Below are positions 1 to 9,406 of a stretch of 64,000 bases of DNA, piece after piece (position 1 is the first letter of the stretch; each line of letters begins with the position of its first letter). The notes under the pieces were generated by a model. That model had not been told where the DNA came from. It saw only the letters and a list, made by a program, of their open reading frames with translations, and did no database searches. A program made the position numbers and the translations under genes. The stretch comes from Brevibacterium sp. RIT 803. GTDB lineage: Bacteria; Actinomycetota; Actinomycetes; Actinomycetales; Brevibacteriaceae. The stretch lies in contig NZ_JAFEMW010000004.1 of assembly GCF_016892625.1 (NCBI RefSeq), forward strand, positions 62,001 through 126,000. Direction: 5' to 3'.

Positions 1-93
1 GAGACCGCGGTACTCGGTCAGCAACACAGCGTCGGAGTTCTCAAACTGCTGTTTGAGCTCCTCTACTGCGGCTGCCTTGTCTGGCCTCGCCAT
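1..93 (-). CDS. rplJ: 50S ribosomal protein L10, N-terminal part (runs off the window)
   Basis: Only the first 31 codons are inside the window, read on the minus strand from ATG at 91-93. The peptide begins MARPDKAAAVEEL and continues to a TEYRGL motif, which is the characteristic L10 amino terminus. L10 anchors the L7/L12 stalk on 23S rRNA. A good ribosome binding site (GAAAGGAA) lies just upstream. The gene follows an L10-type leader with an attenuator hairpin, consistent with autogenous control. Identification is firm despite the truncation, because both the start and the leader agree. Confidence 0.93.
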   Translation of the reverse strand, partial: MARPDKAAAVEELKQQFENSDAVLLTEYRGL

Positions 94-310
94 GGTAGTT
101 CCTTTCGTACAGTCGCCGATCGTGTCCCAACGCCAAAAAAAGCGCTCCACGCAGGCATGCGTGAAACGCTTCGAATGATGAGATCATAGGAACTCATCGG
201 AAGAATCTCGTGCTCACCTGCGCAGGTCACTCCAGTGGAGTCTTCGTTTCCGGGCAACAGGATCCGATTGCGAATTCTGCTGGTTCCGAAAAGACCGACG
301 GTCTTGGGTA
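94..310 (-). ncRNA. Ribosomal protein L10 leader (autoregulatory 5' UTR)
   Basis: The untranslated stretch ahead of rplJ contains the elements of the actinobacterial L10 leader: a CTACCCAAGACCG segment near 305, CCTGCGCAGGTG near 228, and CCTGCGTGGAGCGC near 150 followed by seven T. Such leaders bind L10(L12)4 and stop rplJL expression when the complex is in excess. The exact 5' end is inferred from the -10 element at 316-321. No competing coding sequence is credible here. Confidence 0.75.
134..172 (-). terminator. Attenuator hairpin of the rplJ leader
   Basis: Read on the minus strand, an AGCG...ACGCA arm pairs with TGCGT...GCGCT and is followed by a run of seven T. This is an intrinsic terminator placed 40 nt before the rplJ start, the expected site for attenuation in an L10 leader. 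Confidence 0.7.
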
Positions 311-315
311 GTTGA

Positions 316-346
316 AGTCTATCGAAGGACTTCGCGCCAAGTCCAA
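316..346 (-). promoter_or_regulatory. Putative promoter of rplJ leader
   Basis: Minus-strand -10 TAGACT (316-321) and a TTGGAC -35 (341-346) are separated by 19 bp. The position fits transcription beginning at the L10 leader. Spacing is on the long side, so this is tentative. Confidence 0.45.
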
Positions 347-414
347 TCGATGGCCGAGATGCTGGCCACACTCCTGCCGGCACCTGGACGGCTGCCACCA
401 CCAGTGCCCGCTGG

Positions 415-470
415 CAAGCCTCCGGGCGCTGCGTACCCTGCAGAGAGGCTGCGCAGTGCCCGGAGGCTTG
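415..470 (-). terminator. Large inverted repeat downstream of adhP
   Basis: A near-perfect inverted repeat with CAAGCCTCCGGGC arms and inner CTGCG/CGCAG pairing lies 16 nt beyond the adhP stop codon. There is no T run, so it may act as a long stem terminator or 3' stabiliser. It separates adhP from the rplJ leader. Confidence 0.6.
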
Positions 471-485
471 TGGTGACCGAGTGGA

Positions 486-1505
486 TCAGTACTCGATGAC
501 GACTCGACCGTCGATCTTGCCGTGGATCATCTCGTCGAAGATCGCATTGATGTCCTCGAGCGGCCGCTTGGTGAACGTCGGGTGGATCTTGCCCGCTGCG
601 TAGAATTCCAAGGCTTCCACCATGTCCTGGCGGGTGCCGACGATCGATCCGCGGATCGTCAGCCCCTTGAGGACGATGTCGAAGATCGGGGCCGGGAACT
701 CGCCCGGGGGCAGCCCGTTGAAGACGATGGTCCCACCTCGGCGAGTCATTGAGATCGCCTGCCCGAATGCTTTCGGGTGCACCGCCGTGACGAGCACACC
801 GTGTGAGCCTCCGACCTTCTCCTGGATGATGTCGGCCGGCTCCTCGGCAAAGGCGTTGACCGTGATCTCCGCTCCGTGCTTCTTCGCCAATGCCAGCTTG
901 TCGTCAGCCACGTCGACGGCGATGACGCGCATCCCCATCGCCACCGCATACTGCACAGCGATGTGGCCGAGCCCGCCGATGCCTGAGATGACGACCCATT
1001 GCCCGGGCTTCACCTCGGTGCGCTTGAGTCCCTTGTAGACGGTGACTCCTGCACACAGTACGGGCGCAATCTCATAGGGGTCGGACCCCTCCGGGATGAT
1101 GGCGGCGAACTTCGTGTCGACGAGCATGTACTCACCGAACGATCCGTCGATGCCGTAGCCGCCGTTGACCTGCTGTTCGCACAGCGTCTCCCACCCTTGG
1201 CGGCAGTGCTCGCATGTTCCGCAGGCACTCCACAGCCAAGCATTGCCGATCATCTGTCCGACCGTGACATCGGTGACGTCGGGTCCGACCTTCTCGACGG
1301 TCCCGACACCTTCATGTCCGGGGATGAGGGGAACCTTCGGCTTGATCGGCCAATCGCCGTGCGCCGCGTGCAGATCGGTGTGGCAGACTCCCGAGGCGAT
1401 GAGCTTGATCAGCGCCTGCCCTGGTCCGGGCTCGGGAATCTCGTTGTCGCCGACGGTGAGATCCTGGCCGAATTCGTTGACGACTGCTGCTTTCATGTCT
1501 GACAT
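486..1505 (-). CDS. adhP: Zinc-dependent alcohol dehydrogenase, AdhP type
   Basis: A 339-residue medium-chain dehydrogenase that oxidises primary alcohols such as ethanol with NAD+. Catalytic zinc ligands are visible as C41 (GVCHTDL), H64 (GHEG) and C151. The structural zinc set is C95, C98, C101 and C109 (CGTCEHC...C). The nucleotide-binding loop is GIGGLG near 175-180. The start is placed at the ATG giving MSDMKAAVV because AAAGGAG sits 6 nt upstream; the longer reading frame has no such site. It lies 88 bp downstream of the acetaldehyde dehydrogenase gene on the same strand, so the two enzymes likely convert alcohol to acetate in one unit. Confidence 0.93.
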   Translation of the reverse strand: MSDMKAAVVNEFGQDLTVGDNEIPEPGPGQALIKLIASGVCHTDLHAAHGDWPIKPKVPLIPGHEGVGTVEKVGPDVTDVTVGQMIGNAWLWSACGTCEHCRQGWETLCEQQVNGGYGIDGSFGEYMLVDTKFAAIIPEGSDPYEIAPVLCAGVTVYKGLKRTEVKPGQWVVISGIGGLGHIAVQYAVAMGMRVIAVDVADDKLALAKKHGAEITVNAFAEEPADIIQEKVGGSHGVLVTAVHPKAFGQAISMTRRGGTIVFNGLPPGEFPAPIFDIVLKGLTIRGSIVGTRQDMVEALEFYAAGKIHPTFTKRPLEDINAIFDEMIHGKIDGRVVIEY

Positions 1506-1593
1506 CATTGACTCCTTTGTGATGATGTGAGGTGTGCTGTTGTGCGTCGCTGCCACCGGGGCACCGTCGCGTGAACTCAGAGAAGGACTCGTC

Positions 1594-3117
1594 TCAGAAG
1601 AAGCCCTGGGCGTTCTCCGAGTAGCTGACCAGCAGGTTCTTCGTCTGCTGGTAGTGGTCGAGCATCATCAGGTGGTTCTCACGTCCGATGCCGGAGGCCT
1701 TGTAGCCGCCGAAGGCCGCATGTGCCGGGTAGGCGTGGTAGTTATTGACCCACACACGGCCAGCCTGGATGTCCCGACCCGCACGGTAGGCGGTGTTGCC
1801 GTTGCGCGACCAGACGCCGGCGCCCAGTCCGTAGAGGGTGTCGTTGGCCGTGGCGATGGCGTCGTCGTAGTCGCTGAAGGTGGCCACCGAAACGACCGGG
1901 CCGAAGATCTCCTCCTGGAAGATCCGCATCGTGTTGTTGCCCCGGAAGATGGTCGGCTGCACGTAGTAGCCGCCGGACAGGTCCCCGCCGAGGTCGGCCC
2001 GGGCTCCGCCGGTGAGCACCTCGGCGCCCTCCTGCCTGCCGATGTCGAGATAGGACATGATCTTCTCGAACTGGTCGTTTGAGGCCTGCGCACCCATCAT
2101 GGTGTCGGTGTCCAGCGGGTTGCCCTGCACGATCCTCTTCGTCCGTTCTGCAACTGCTTCGAGGAAGGGATCGGCGATCGATTCCTGGACCAGTGCGCGC
2201 GACGGGCACGTGCAGACCTCGCCCTGGTTGAGGGCGAACATGGTGAAGCCCTCTTGGGCCTTGTCCCAGTAGGCGTCATCCGAGGCATTGACGTCATCGA
2301 AGAAGATGTTCGGGGACTTGCCGCCGAGCTCGAGCGTGACCGGGATGATGTTCTGCGAGGCGTACTGCATGATCAGACGACCGGTCGTCGTCTCACCGGT
2401 GAACGCGATCTTCGATATCCGCTTGTTCGACGCCAGGGGCTTGCCTGCTTCGAGCCCGAAGCCGTTGACGATGTTGAGAACTCCCTCGGGAAGCAGGTCG
2501 GCAATGAGTTCCATCAGGACGAGGATCGAGGCCGGAGTCTGCTCGGCAGGCTTGAGGACGATGGCATTGCCTGCGGCCAGCGCCGGCGCGATCTTCCACA
2601 CGCCCATGAGGATCGGGAAGTTCCAGGGAATGATCTGTCCGACCACGCCGAGCGGCTCATGGAAATGATAGGCCACCGTATCGTCATCAAGCTGTGAGAG
2701 CCCGCCTTCCTGAGCACGGATGGCTCCCGCGAAGTAGCGGAAGTGATCGATGGCCAGGGGAATGTCGGCGTTGAGGCACTCACGGACGGCTTTTCCGTTG
2801 TCCCAGGTCTCGGCCACCGCGATCATCTCGAGGTTCTCCTCGATCCGGTCAGCGATCTTATTCAGGATCACGGCGCGTTCTGCGGGCGAGGTCTTGCCCC
2901 AGGCCGGAGCCGCCTTGTGCGCGGCATCGAGTGCGAGCTCGATGTCCTCCGAGGTGCTGGCGGGTACCTCGCAGAACGTCTGACCCGTGATGGGCGTGGG
3001 GTTCTCGAAATAGTTCCCGTTGACGGGAGCGACCCACTGTCCGCCGATGAAGTTCTCATACCGTGACTTGAAGGTGACGAGCGATCCGTCTTGACCAGGC
3101 TGAGCGTAAACAGTCAT
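1594..3117 (-). CDS. acoD: Acetaldehyde (aldehyde) dehydrogenase, AcoD/ExaC type
   Basis: A 507-residue NAD-dependent aldehyde dehydrogenase. The active-site glutamate is in LELGGKSPN (E263) and the nucleophile region is [11 protein letters not shown] with Cys at 302, a signature of the AcoD/ExaC acetaldehyde dehydrogenases. Length is typical of that group. The ATG giving MTVYAQPG is preceded by AAAGGAGTTGCA. Together with adhP downstream and the GAF regulator upstream it forms an alcohol/aldehyde oxidation locus. Exact substrate range cannot be told from sequence. Confidence 0.92.
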   Translation of the reverse strand: MTVYAQPGQDGSLVTFKSRYENFIGGQWVAPVNGNYFENPTPITGQTFCEVPASTSEDIELALDAAHKAAPAWGKTSPAERAVILNKIADRIEENLEMIAVAETWDNGKAVRECLNADIPLAIDHFRYFAGAIRAQEGGLSQLDDDTVAYHFHEPLGVVGQIIPWNFPILMGVWKIAPALAAGNAIVLKPAEQTPASILVLMELIADLLPEGVLNIVNGFGLEAGKPLASNKRISKIAFTGETTTGRLIMQYASQNIIPVTLELGGKSPNIFFDDVNASDDAYWDKAQEGFTMFALNQGEVCTCPSRALVQESIADPFLEAVAERTKRIVQGNPLDTDTMMGAQASNDQFEKIMSYLDIGRQEGAEVLTGGARADLGGDLSGGYYVQPTIFRGNNTMRIFQEEIFGPVVSVATFSDYDDAIATANDTLYGLGAGVWSRNGNTAYRAGRDIQAGRVWVNNYHAYPAHAAFGGYKASGIGRENHLMMLDHYQQTKNLLVSYSENAQGFF

Positions 3118-3184
3118 TGCAACTCCTTTGATGCGTATGCGGCGATCGGATGTCTGTCTCCGATTGCTCCACACGCTACGCAGG

Positions 3185-3207
3185 GCAACGTTGCATGTGG
3201 GTTGCAT
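3185..3207. promoter_or_regulatory. Candidate operator for the aldehyde dehydrogenase operon
   Basis: A GCAACGTTGC palindrome (3185-3194) is followed by a further GTTGCAT (3201-3207), giving two GTTGCAT direct repeats. It lies about 70-90 bp upstream of the acoD start and just after the regulator gene. It is a plausible binding site for that regulator; this is inference from position and symmetry. Confidence 0.4.
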
Positions 3208-3243
3208 CACAGCAGAAGGGCTGTCAGCTCCAGCTCCTCGGGC

Positions 3244-4515
3244 TCAGCAGCCGAGGGCTTCGAGACGCACGACGGCCGCGTTGCGTTCGGGTGCTTCGGG
3301 AGGGGCAAGGCGCAGCACGGACATCAGCACTTCCGAATCCTCGCGCGCTTCGGCCAATCCCGCATAGCGCCACAGCTGCTGCCAGGTTCCGTTCTGCAGC
3401 AGGCTCTCCCGAATCAGCGCCTGCAGCTCAGCACCGATCTCCCGGATGCCGGGGGCATCGGATTCGGGCAGCACCTGCCCCTGATAGAAGTTGAGGGCGG
3501 TCTCCACGTCCCCTTGGGCCAGGCCCCGGTGCGTGCGCTCGACGTCGCTGTCGATGTCTCCACGGAGCCGGTAGGGGCGGGCATCGAGGCGCAGGTCGCC
3601 GAGGTGGTCAATCGTTCTGCGCAGACGCGCGATCTCCGCCCGGACGGTGACTTCACTTCCACCGAGCGCCCACAGCCGGTCGGCGAGCCCGGCGCTGCTG
3701 ATGCCGCCGGGGTTGCGCGCCAGGAGCAGCAGGATCTCAGCATGTCGTCCCGACAGCGTGATTCGGGTGCCATCCGGGCCCGATAGCTGGGGACGAGCCC
3801 CGGTGACTTCGAGATAGACACCGTCACGGGTACCGACAGGAGACAGTCCACCGGAGTCCGGGGTGTAGAGCTTCGACAATCCGACGCCGGCGGCCTGAGC
3901 CGTGGAGTTCAGCAACGGCAGGACGATGGACGATACCGCGTCATCGCCGCCGGTGACGTCGATGATGCCAAGGACGTGACCGGTCAGCGGATGGGTCACG
4001 GGCACTGCACTGCAGCTCCACGAGTGCACCTCTGCGGAGAAGTGCTCGGCCTGACTGATCTGCACGGCACTGCGCGAGCGCAGAGCGAGTCCGGGGGCGG
4101 AGGTTCCCATCACGTCCTCCGACCAGTCAGTGCCTGGCAGGAAGCCCATGGATTCGGCACGGCTGCGGACGGCGCGCTCACCCTCGACCCACAGGAGACG
4201 CCCCTGCTCATCACCGAGCGCCACAAGCAGCCCTGCCTCCTTGGCGGGTTCGATCAGATGCGACTGCAGCAGGCCCATGATGGAGTGGAACGGATGACGG
4301 CGCCTCACCTCGGCGAGCTGATCGGCCTCATAGGCCATGCGCACACGTACTCCGCCCGGATCACGAAGACGGCCGAGGGATCGATTCCAGGACTCGAGGA
4401 CGGCGGGGCGGACTCCCGGGCCCGAACTCTCCGGAGCGGTCAGTGATGCCAGATTGTCATGGGCACGACGGACGATGCGCTGATAATCATCGCGAAGCAG
4501 CGGAGTCGAATGCAT
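3244..4515 (-). CDS. GAF-domain transcriptional regulator (AcoR-like sensor with winged-helix C terminus)
   Basis: About 423 residues. The first 230 resemble the GAF sensor part of AcoR-type activators (SWNRS motif, then a GTDWSEDVMGTSAPGLA block). There is no AAA+ ATPase module. Instead the C-terminal third has a winged-helix look (ILLLLARNPGGISSAGLADRLW, then TVRAEIARLRRTI). It stands immediately upstream of acoD-adhP on the same strand, so it most likely controls them in response to aldehyde or alcohol. The start is uncertain: the ATG at 4515 has a GGGGGTGG upstream, while a GTG at 4551 would add 12 residues. Confidence 0.82.
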   Translation of the reverse strand: MHSTPLLRDDYQRIVRRAHDNLASLTAPESSGPGVRPAVLESWNRSLGRLRDPGGVRVRMAYEADQLAEVRRRHPFHSIMGLLQSHLIEPAKEAGLLVALGDEQGRLLWVEGERAVRSRAESMGFLPGTDWSEDVMGTSAPGLALRSRSAVQISQAEHFSAEVHSWSCSAVPVTHPLTGHVLGIIDVTGGDDAVSSIVLPLLNSTAQAAGVGLSKLYTPDSGGLSPVGTRDGVYLEVTGARPQLSGPDGTRITLSGRHAEILLLLARNPGGISSAGLADRLWALGGSEVTVRAEIARLRRTIDHLGDLRLDARPYRLRGDIDSDVERTHRGLAQGDVETALNFYQGQVLPESDAPGIREIGAELQALIRESLLQNGTWQQLWRYAGLAEAREDSEVLMSVLRLAPPEAPERNAAVVRLEALGC

Positions 4516-4629
4516 GGCGGAGCTGTCCACCCCCATCGGCGGTTGGCACACAGTGGTCTTCAGTGATCACAATCTATCCGCGATACCTCCTCCGGGCAAG
4601 GCCGAATGATGGTTGCCGGGGAACAGAAA

Positions 4630-4659
4630 GGGCGGGAAGTGATCGCTCACTTCCCGCCC
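4630..4659 (-). terminator. Intrinsic terminator after rplA
   Basis: A perfect 13-bp stem (GGGCGGGAAGTGA with its complement) and a 4-nt loop begin 35 bp past the rplA stop. It is followed on the minus strand by TTTCTGTT. Confidence 0.85.
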
Positions 4660-4694
4660 AGAACTGCTGAACGCGGTTCAATCCCTCACAGGGA

Positions 4695-5393
4695 TCAGAC
4701 TACGCGCATCGATGAACCGTCGATCGGAACGGCAGGACCGTTCGATGTCGTCACGGTTGCCTTCGAGATGTAGCGGCCCTTCGAGGAGCTCGGCTTCAGA
4801 CGAAGGATCTCTTCGATCGCTGCATCGAAGTTCTCCTGCAGTGCTTCCTCGGAGAAGGAGACCTTTCCGATGATGAAGTGCAGGTTCGAATGCTTGTCGA
4901 CGCGGAATTCGATCTTTCCGCCCTTGATCTCGGTCACTGCCTTGGCGACATCCATGGTCACGGTGCCGGTCTTGGGGTTCGGCATCAGGCCACGTGGACC
5001 CAGAACCTTACCCAGACGTCCGACCTTGCCCATCATGTCAGGGGTGGCAACAGCCGAGTCGAAGTCGGTGAAGCCATTGGCCACCTTCTCCAGCAGGTCA
5101 TCGGAGCCGACGAAGTCAGCACCTGCTTCACGGGCAGCTTCTGCACGGTCGCCGGCAGCGAACACCAGGACCCGAGCGGTCTTACCGGTACCATGCGGAA
5201 GGTTGACGGTGCCGCGCACCATCTGGTCCGCCTTACGTGGGTCAACACCCAGGCGGAGGGCGACCTCGACGGTGGCATCGTACTTCGCCACTGTGGTCTC
5301 TTTGGCCAGTGCGATTGCCTGAGCCGGTTCGTATGTCACATCTGCGGCGATCTTCTCTGCCGCGGCCTGATAGGCCTTTGAACGCTTTGCCAT
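4695..5393 (-). CDS. rplA: 50S ribosomal protein L1
   Basis: A 232-residue protein starting [15 protein letters not shown], with the L1 hallmarks [14 protein letters not shown] and [16 protein letters not shown]1 forms the mobile stalk near the E site and usually also represses the L11-L1 transcript. The ATG at 5391-5393 is preceded by GGAGAGAAG. It is 64 bp downstream of rplK and ends before a strong terminator, so rplK-rplA is one transcript. Confidence 0.97.
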   Translation of the reverse strand: MAKRSKAYQAAAEKIAADVTYEPAQAIALAKETTVAKYDATVEVALRLGVDPRKADQMVRGTVNLPHGTGKTARVLVFAAGDRAEAAREAGADFVGSDDLLEKVANGFTDFDSAVATPDMMGKVGRLGKVLGPRGLMPNPKTGTVTMDVAKAVTEIKGGKIEFRVDKHSNLHFIIGKVSFSEEALQENFDAAIEEILRLKPSSSKGRYISKATVTTSNGPAVPIDGSSMRVV

Positions 5394-5457
5394 CTGCTTC
5401 TCTCCTTGCAGTCGTGGTGCGGGCTGCGCGAGCCCTACCACAGTGAAATGTCTGGTC

Positions 5458-5895
5458 TCAGACCTCGATGTCGGTGGTCACGCCCATGGAGCGAGCGGTG
5501 CCGGCGATGATGCGGTCAGCCTGATCCAGGTCATTGGCGTTGAGGTCAGGCATCTTCGTGGTGGCGATCTCACGAACCTGGTCGGCGCTCAGGTGAGCAA
5601 CCTTGTCGGTGTGAGGAGTAGCCGAGCCTGACTTCACGCCTGCAGCCTTCTTGATGAGTTCTGCAGCCGGTGGGGTCTTGAGAATGAAGGTGAACGAACG
5701 ATCTTCGAACACCGTGATCTCGACGGGAACGATGTTCCCGCGCTGGGACTCTGTTGCGGCGTTATAGGCCTTGCAGAATTCCATGATGTTGACGCCGTGC
5801 TGGGCAAGCGCCGGACCAATCGGAGGCGCCGGGTTAGCGGCACCTGCCTGAATCTGGAGCTTGACGAGGCCGGCTACCTTTTTCTTGGGAGGCAT
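5458..5895 (-). CDS. rplK: 50S ribosomal protein L11
   Basis: A 145-residue protein beginning [18 protein letters not shown], with the [18 protein letters not shown] block and the conserved [13 protein letters not shown] segment. L11 binds the GTPase-associated region of 23S rRNA and is needed for RelA activation. A ribosome binding site AAGGAC precedes the ATG. A terminator separates it from nusG, so it needs its own promoter in the 5896-6054 gap. Confidence 0.97.
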   Translation of the reverse strand: MPPKKKVAGLVKLQIQAGAANPAPPIGPALAQHGVNIMEFCKAYNAATESQRGNIVPVEITVFEDRSFTFILKTPPAAELIKKAAGVKSGSATPHTDKVAHLSADQVREIATTKMPDLNANDLDQADRIIAGTARSMGVTTDIEV

Positions 5896-6054
5896 ATTCG
5901 GTCCTTAATCTTGAAGTTTCGATGCGCCAGAGAAATACGGCGCATCGTCCGAAATCGGCTTCCGATGGGAACCGAGATCAAACCACACCAGTATTCCATG
6001 CCTGCAGACCCTGGAGCAAATGTCGGTGACAGGCATCACTGGGCGTGAATGGCG

Positions 6055-6082
6055 AAAGGGCCCGGAGATCACCGGGCCCTTT
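6055..6082 (-). terminator. Intrinsic terminator after nusG
   Basis: AAAGGGCCCGG and CCGGGCCCTTT form a perfect 11-bp stem with a 6-nt loop, starting 18 bp past the nusG stop. The flanking A and T runs make it potentially bidirectional. Confidence 0.85.
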
Positions 6083-6100
6083 CCTACCGTGAAAATCTGC

Positions 6101-7033
6101 TCAGAGCTTGGACACCTGGTTGAAGCTGAGCTCGACGGGAACGTCACGTTCGAAGATCGACAGCAGCACGGTGAGCTTCTGTGATTCCGGACGGATCTCC
6201 TGGATCGTTGCGGGGTGGCCCTCGAAGGAACCCTCCTTGACGAGCACGGATTCGCCGACCTCGTACTCCACCTCGGTGATGGGGGCGGATTTCGCGGCCT
6301 GCTCGGCCTGCACACCTTCGGCGGCAGCGGCTTCGGCCTGGCGCTCTTCGAAGATCGGAGCGAGCATCGTGAAGACCTCGTCGATGGACAGCGGAGTCGG
6401 GTCGTAGGCGTTGCCCACGAATCCGGTCACGCCCGGGGTGTGGCGAACCGCGCCCCATGACTCATCGGTGAGTTCCATGCGAACGAGCACGTAGCCCGGA
6501 ATGCGCACGCGACGGACCTGCTTGCGCTGGCCGTTCTTGATCTCGACGACATCTTCCATCGGCACCTGGGACTCGAAGATGAACTCTTCGAGGTTGAGGC
6601 TGATGGAACGGTTCTCAAGGTTCTGCTTGACGCGGTTCTCGTAGCCTGCGTAGGAGTGGATGACATACCAGTCTCCCTCCTGCATGCGCAGTTCCGACTT
6701 GAACTCTTCGGCCGGGTCGACCTCGGCGGCAGCAGAGGTCTCATCCGTCTCGACTGATTCGGCTGTTGCGTCATCGCCTGAGGCGACATCATCGGAGGCT
6801 GCTGCGGCACTGTCATCGTCAGAGACGTCGGCCTGGTCAGAAGCGGCACCGTCGGCAGGCGCCTCCTCAGGGACAGCCTCGTCAGCTGGCGCGTCGTCGA
6901 CCAGCGCGTCGTCGGCGCTCACAGCGGAGGTTTCGTTCTCGACGTCTTCCACCACTGGTGCAACGCTCGACTCCTCTGGAGTGGCGTTCTGTGTCTCAGG
7001 GGTTTCCTGCTCAGGTGAACTGGTATCCGACAC
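6101..7033 (-). CDS. nusG: Transcription termination/antitermination protein NusG with long acidic N-terminal extension
   Basis: A 310-residue NusG. The NGN domain starts near residue 121 ([16 protein letters not shown]). The C-terminal KOW domain is [21 protein letters not shown]. NusG couples RNA polymerase to Rho and to ribosomal protein S10. The first 115 residues are an Asp/Glu/Ala/Ser-rich, probably disordered extension, longer than in most bacteria though such tails are common in Actinobacteria. The start codon is GTG at 7031-7033 with GAGGAA upstream. It sits directly after secE, the normal order. Confidence 0.96.
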   Translation of the reverse strand: MSDTSSPEQETPETQNATPEESSVAPVVEDVENETSAVSADDALVDDAPADEAVPEEAPADGAASDQADVSDDDSAAAASDDVASGDDATAESVETDETSAAAEVDPAEEFKSELRMQEGDWYVIHSYAGYENRVKQNLENRSISLNLEEFIFESQVPMEDVVEIKNGQRKQVRRVRIPGYVLVRMELTDESWGAVRHTPGVTGFVGNAYDPTPLSIDEVFTMLAPIFEERQAEAAAAEGVQAEQAAKSAPITEVEYEVGESVLVKEGSFEGHPATIQEIRPESQKLTVLLSIFERDVPVELSFNQVSKL

Positions 7034-7127
7034 CGATCAATTCCTCGCTTCGCGTGTAGTGATTCCCATATGGGAGTGAAGGGTCTGCAACGTGTTTGAA
7101 ATCCAAGTGATCACCGCTGGGGGTGAG

Positions 7128-7403
7128 TCACCACAATGGCCACAGCGGTGTTCCGCCGAAGACGAATCCGACGAGCTTGCCGAACACGAGGTCGAGAACT
7201 ACCACGAGAAGCATCATGAAGAGGATGAAGCCCAGCACAACCAGGGTGTAATTGACCAGTTGCTTACGTGTCGGGGTGACGACCTTCTTCAGCTCCGCGA
7301 TGACCTCGCGGAAGAACTGCAGGATTCGTCCGAAGAACCCGAGCTGCTTACGACTGGTGCCTTTGGGCTGATCTCCAGTCTTCTTTGCCGGTGTGTCTTC
7401 CAC
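7128..7403 (-). CDS. secE: Preprotein translocase subunit SecE
   Basis: A 91-residue single-span membrane protein. Its cytoplasmic segment FFREVIAELKKVVTPTRKQL is the SecE signature, followed by one membrane helix (LVVLGFILFMMLLVVVLDLVF). SecE stabilises SecY in the translocon. The start is GTG at 7401-7403. Its position between tRNA-Trp and nusG is conserved in Actinobacteria. Confidence 0.95.
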   Translation of the reverse strand: MEDTPAKKTGDQPKGTSRKQLGFFGRILQFFREVIAELKKVVTPTRKQLVNYTLVVLGFILFMMLLVVVLDLVFGKLVGFVFGGTPLWPLW

Positions 7404-7501
7404 ACATCCTCACTCGGTCGGTTTCCATTGGGACAGCACAATTGTTCAAGCCCGTCGAGGACGGCGTTTCGCCGATATGACTCAAGCAGATATCAACTGC
7501 G

Positions 7502-7574
7502 CAGGGGTGACAGGACTCGAACCTGCAACCTACGGTTTTGGAGACCGTTGCGCTACCAATTGCGCCACACCCCT
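7502..7574 (-). tRNA. trpT: tRNA-Trp (CCA anticodon)
   Basis: Minus-strand cloverleaf with an AGGGGTG/CACCCCT acceptor stem, anticodon loop CTCCAAA giving CCA, and T-loop GGTTCGAGTCC. Its place just before secE matches the conserved actinobacterial trpT-secE-nusG order. Confidence 0.96.
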
Positions 7575-7629
7575 TCGATTCGACACCCTCGATCCGTGTT
7601 CCCCGAGTTGTGTCCAACCACGAGAAACG

Positions 7630-7660
7630 AGCATACCGTCTGTGACCGCCGTTAGTCGAA
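7630..7660 (-). promoter_or_regulatory. Putative promoter of tRNA-Trp
   Basis: Minus-strand TATGCT (7630-7635) with TTCGAC (7655-7660) 19 bp upstream, placed about 55 bp before the tRNA. Confidence 0.35.
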
Positions 7661-7700
7661 CCGGGCTCCCATGCCTGTCTGAACTCGACGTCCTCGCCCC

Positions 7701-9392
7701 TTATCCCTCCTCGCCCGCGGCCTGATTCTGCGGCGGCTGACCGACCAGCGGCACAGGCTCCGGGAAGGTCCTCCACGGCTCGATAGTGACCGTCTTGTCG
7801 GGGCTGACCGTGACGATCTGGACGTCGATGGGCCGTTTGGTCTGATTGTCCACGCGCACGATGCTCAGTTCCGCGTCCATCTTCAGCGGCCCCGGGGTCA
7901 GTGCGTTCGCCAGGGCACCGCCTGTCGTCGAACTCACATATCGGACTCCGCTGCCCAGGGGCTCCGGGCCGACTCGTCTGTGCCAGTGTCCGCTGAGGCT
8001 GTACGGCGCGCATCCGGAGCGCAGCGACGGCGCCCCGACCCGCGCATCGTGGATGAGCATGATGTCGAAGTCGCTCGCGCAGGCCTCGTCGTTGAGCTTC
8101 TTCGCGTACTGATCGGCGGTGAGATCCGTCTCAAGCTGCGGACCGGATCCGAACACAGTCCGTCGAGGATCCGGTCCGCCGAAGAACGTCACTCCGCTCA
8201 TCTTCGCACTCGTGTCGTCGAGGACCTTCCACCCCTGGCCCCTCGCGTGATTCGTGGTTTCGGCGGAGTCGTGGTTGCCCTTGACGATCATCCGCGGCAG
8301 CTTGTCGGGCAGCTCATCGTCGAGTACGTCAAAGCAGTAGTTCTCCGCCGTGGTGCCCGTCATCGTCACGTCTCCCCCGTCGATGTAGGCATCGGCGTCG
8401 CTCATCGAAGTCACCGCGCCGACCACCCGGGCCATACCGATGTTGCAGTGCAGATCCGAGCCGAACACGAATGTCGATACGTCTGCGTTCAGCCCGTCCT
8501 CGTCTCCGCCCGGGCGAGGCACCATCCCCTGATCCGACCAGTTGCCGGTCTGGGGGCGCGTGGTCCATTGAGCGCGCAGGTTCTCCAGCACTTGGTCGTA
8601 GAAGGCGTCGTTGTCGTCGGAGAAGTCCTTGACCGCTGTGAACGCGGCATCGATGACCCCGCCGAGGCGGCCCGTGACTTGTGCACCCGCCAATGGGGTC
8701 CCGTCGAAGGCGGGATCGGCGTCGAGAGGTTCGGGGCGGTTGAGGACTGCTGTGCCGACACTCGCCAGTACGAGGATGGTGACCAGGCCGATGCCGATGA
8801 GCTCCTTACCGACGAAGGCCCTCCCGATCCCGGCGAGCCGAACGGGCCCGAGGATGAACGCCATGGCCACGACCACGCCGCTGATGAGGCAGACGGCCAG
8901 GGCCCACCGGGCCAGGATCTCTGTGGTCAACCCGTCGACGACCTCGTTGACCTGTGCCTGTGGGGCTGAGAACAGGGAAGCGTAGGAGGCGATGTCACCG
9001 CCCAGAGCATCGACCGCTCCTCCCCCGACTCCCTGCTCCGATCCTTCGGAGGCATCGTCTGATCCGTCGGAGGAATCTCTGTCAGAACGCCGTTCGGAGG
9101 CACCTGTGTGCAGGTCGTCCTCGTCCGCTCCGGAGACCGGGATCTGTCCGATGTCGACAGTCAGCCCCAGCCCCAGAGGCAGATAGTCGTCTGCGGGGAC
9201 GAGCAGCTTGCCCAACGGACCGAAGTCAACGGTCAGCCGGGAGTCTGCCGTGATCTGATAGCGGGCCTCATGCGGGCCGAAGCTGAGGTCAGCACGTGCA
9301 GATAGGAGCGCCCATGGCAGGGTCACAGCTGCGACCACAACAATGAGGATCAGTAGGGCTGAGGTTCTCCGACGCGGCGACACAGACTGCAT
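7701..9392 (-). CDS. Membrane-anchored metallophosphoesterase
   Basis: A 563-residue protein. One membrane helix follows the basic start (residues ~10-32), a Ser/Asp/Glu-rich linker lies near 90-125, and two further helices lie near 160-220. The C-terminal half is a calcineurin-like phosphoesterase: GSDLHCN, IDGGDVTM, KGNHDS and a final SGHWHRR in place of the usual GHTH. The metal-binding Asp, Asn and His are therefore present. The orientation suggests the catalytic domain is extracytoplasmic. Substrate is unknown. It sits between murB and tRNA-Trp, 14 bp after murB, which may hint at an envelope role. Confidence 0.85.
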   Translation of the reverse strand: MQSVSPRRRTSALLILIVVVAAVTLPWALLSARADLSFGPHEARYQITADSRLTVDFGPLGKLLVPADDYLPLGLGLTVDIGQIPVSGADEDDLHTGASERRSDRDSSDGSDDASEGSEQGVGGGAVDALGGDIASYASLFSAPQAQVNEVVDGLTTEILARWALAVCLISGVVVAMAFILGPVRLAGIGRAFVGKELIGIGLVTILVLASVGTAVLNRPEPLDADPAFDGTPLAGAQVTGRLGGVIDAAFTAVKDFSDDNDAFYDQVLENLRAQWTTRPQTGNWSDQGMVPRPGGDEDGLNADVSTFVFGSDLHCNIGMARVVGAVTSMSDADAYIDGGDVTMTGTTAENYCFDVLDDELPDKLPRMIVKGNHDSAETTNHARGQGWKVLDDTSAKMSGVTFFGGPDPRRTVFGSGPQLETDLTADQYAKKLNDEACASDFDIMLIHDARVGAPSLRSGCAPYSLSGHWHRRVGPEPLGSGVRYVSSTTGGALANALTPGPLKMDAELSIVRVDNQTKRPIDVQIVTVSPDKTVTIEPWRTFPEPVPLVGQPPQNQAAGEEG

Positions 9393-9406
9393 TCCAGACC
9401 ACGGTC

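Noticed and set aside
63..401. 112-codon minus-strand frame over the rplJ leader
   Set aside because: The region has the conserved sequence and attenuator of an L10 leader RNA, and the frame has no homology-like features.
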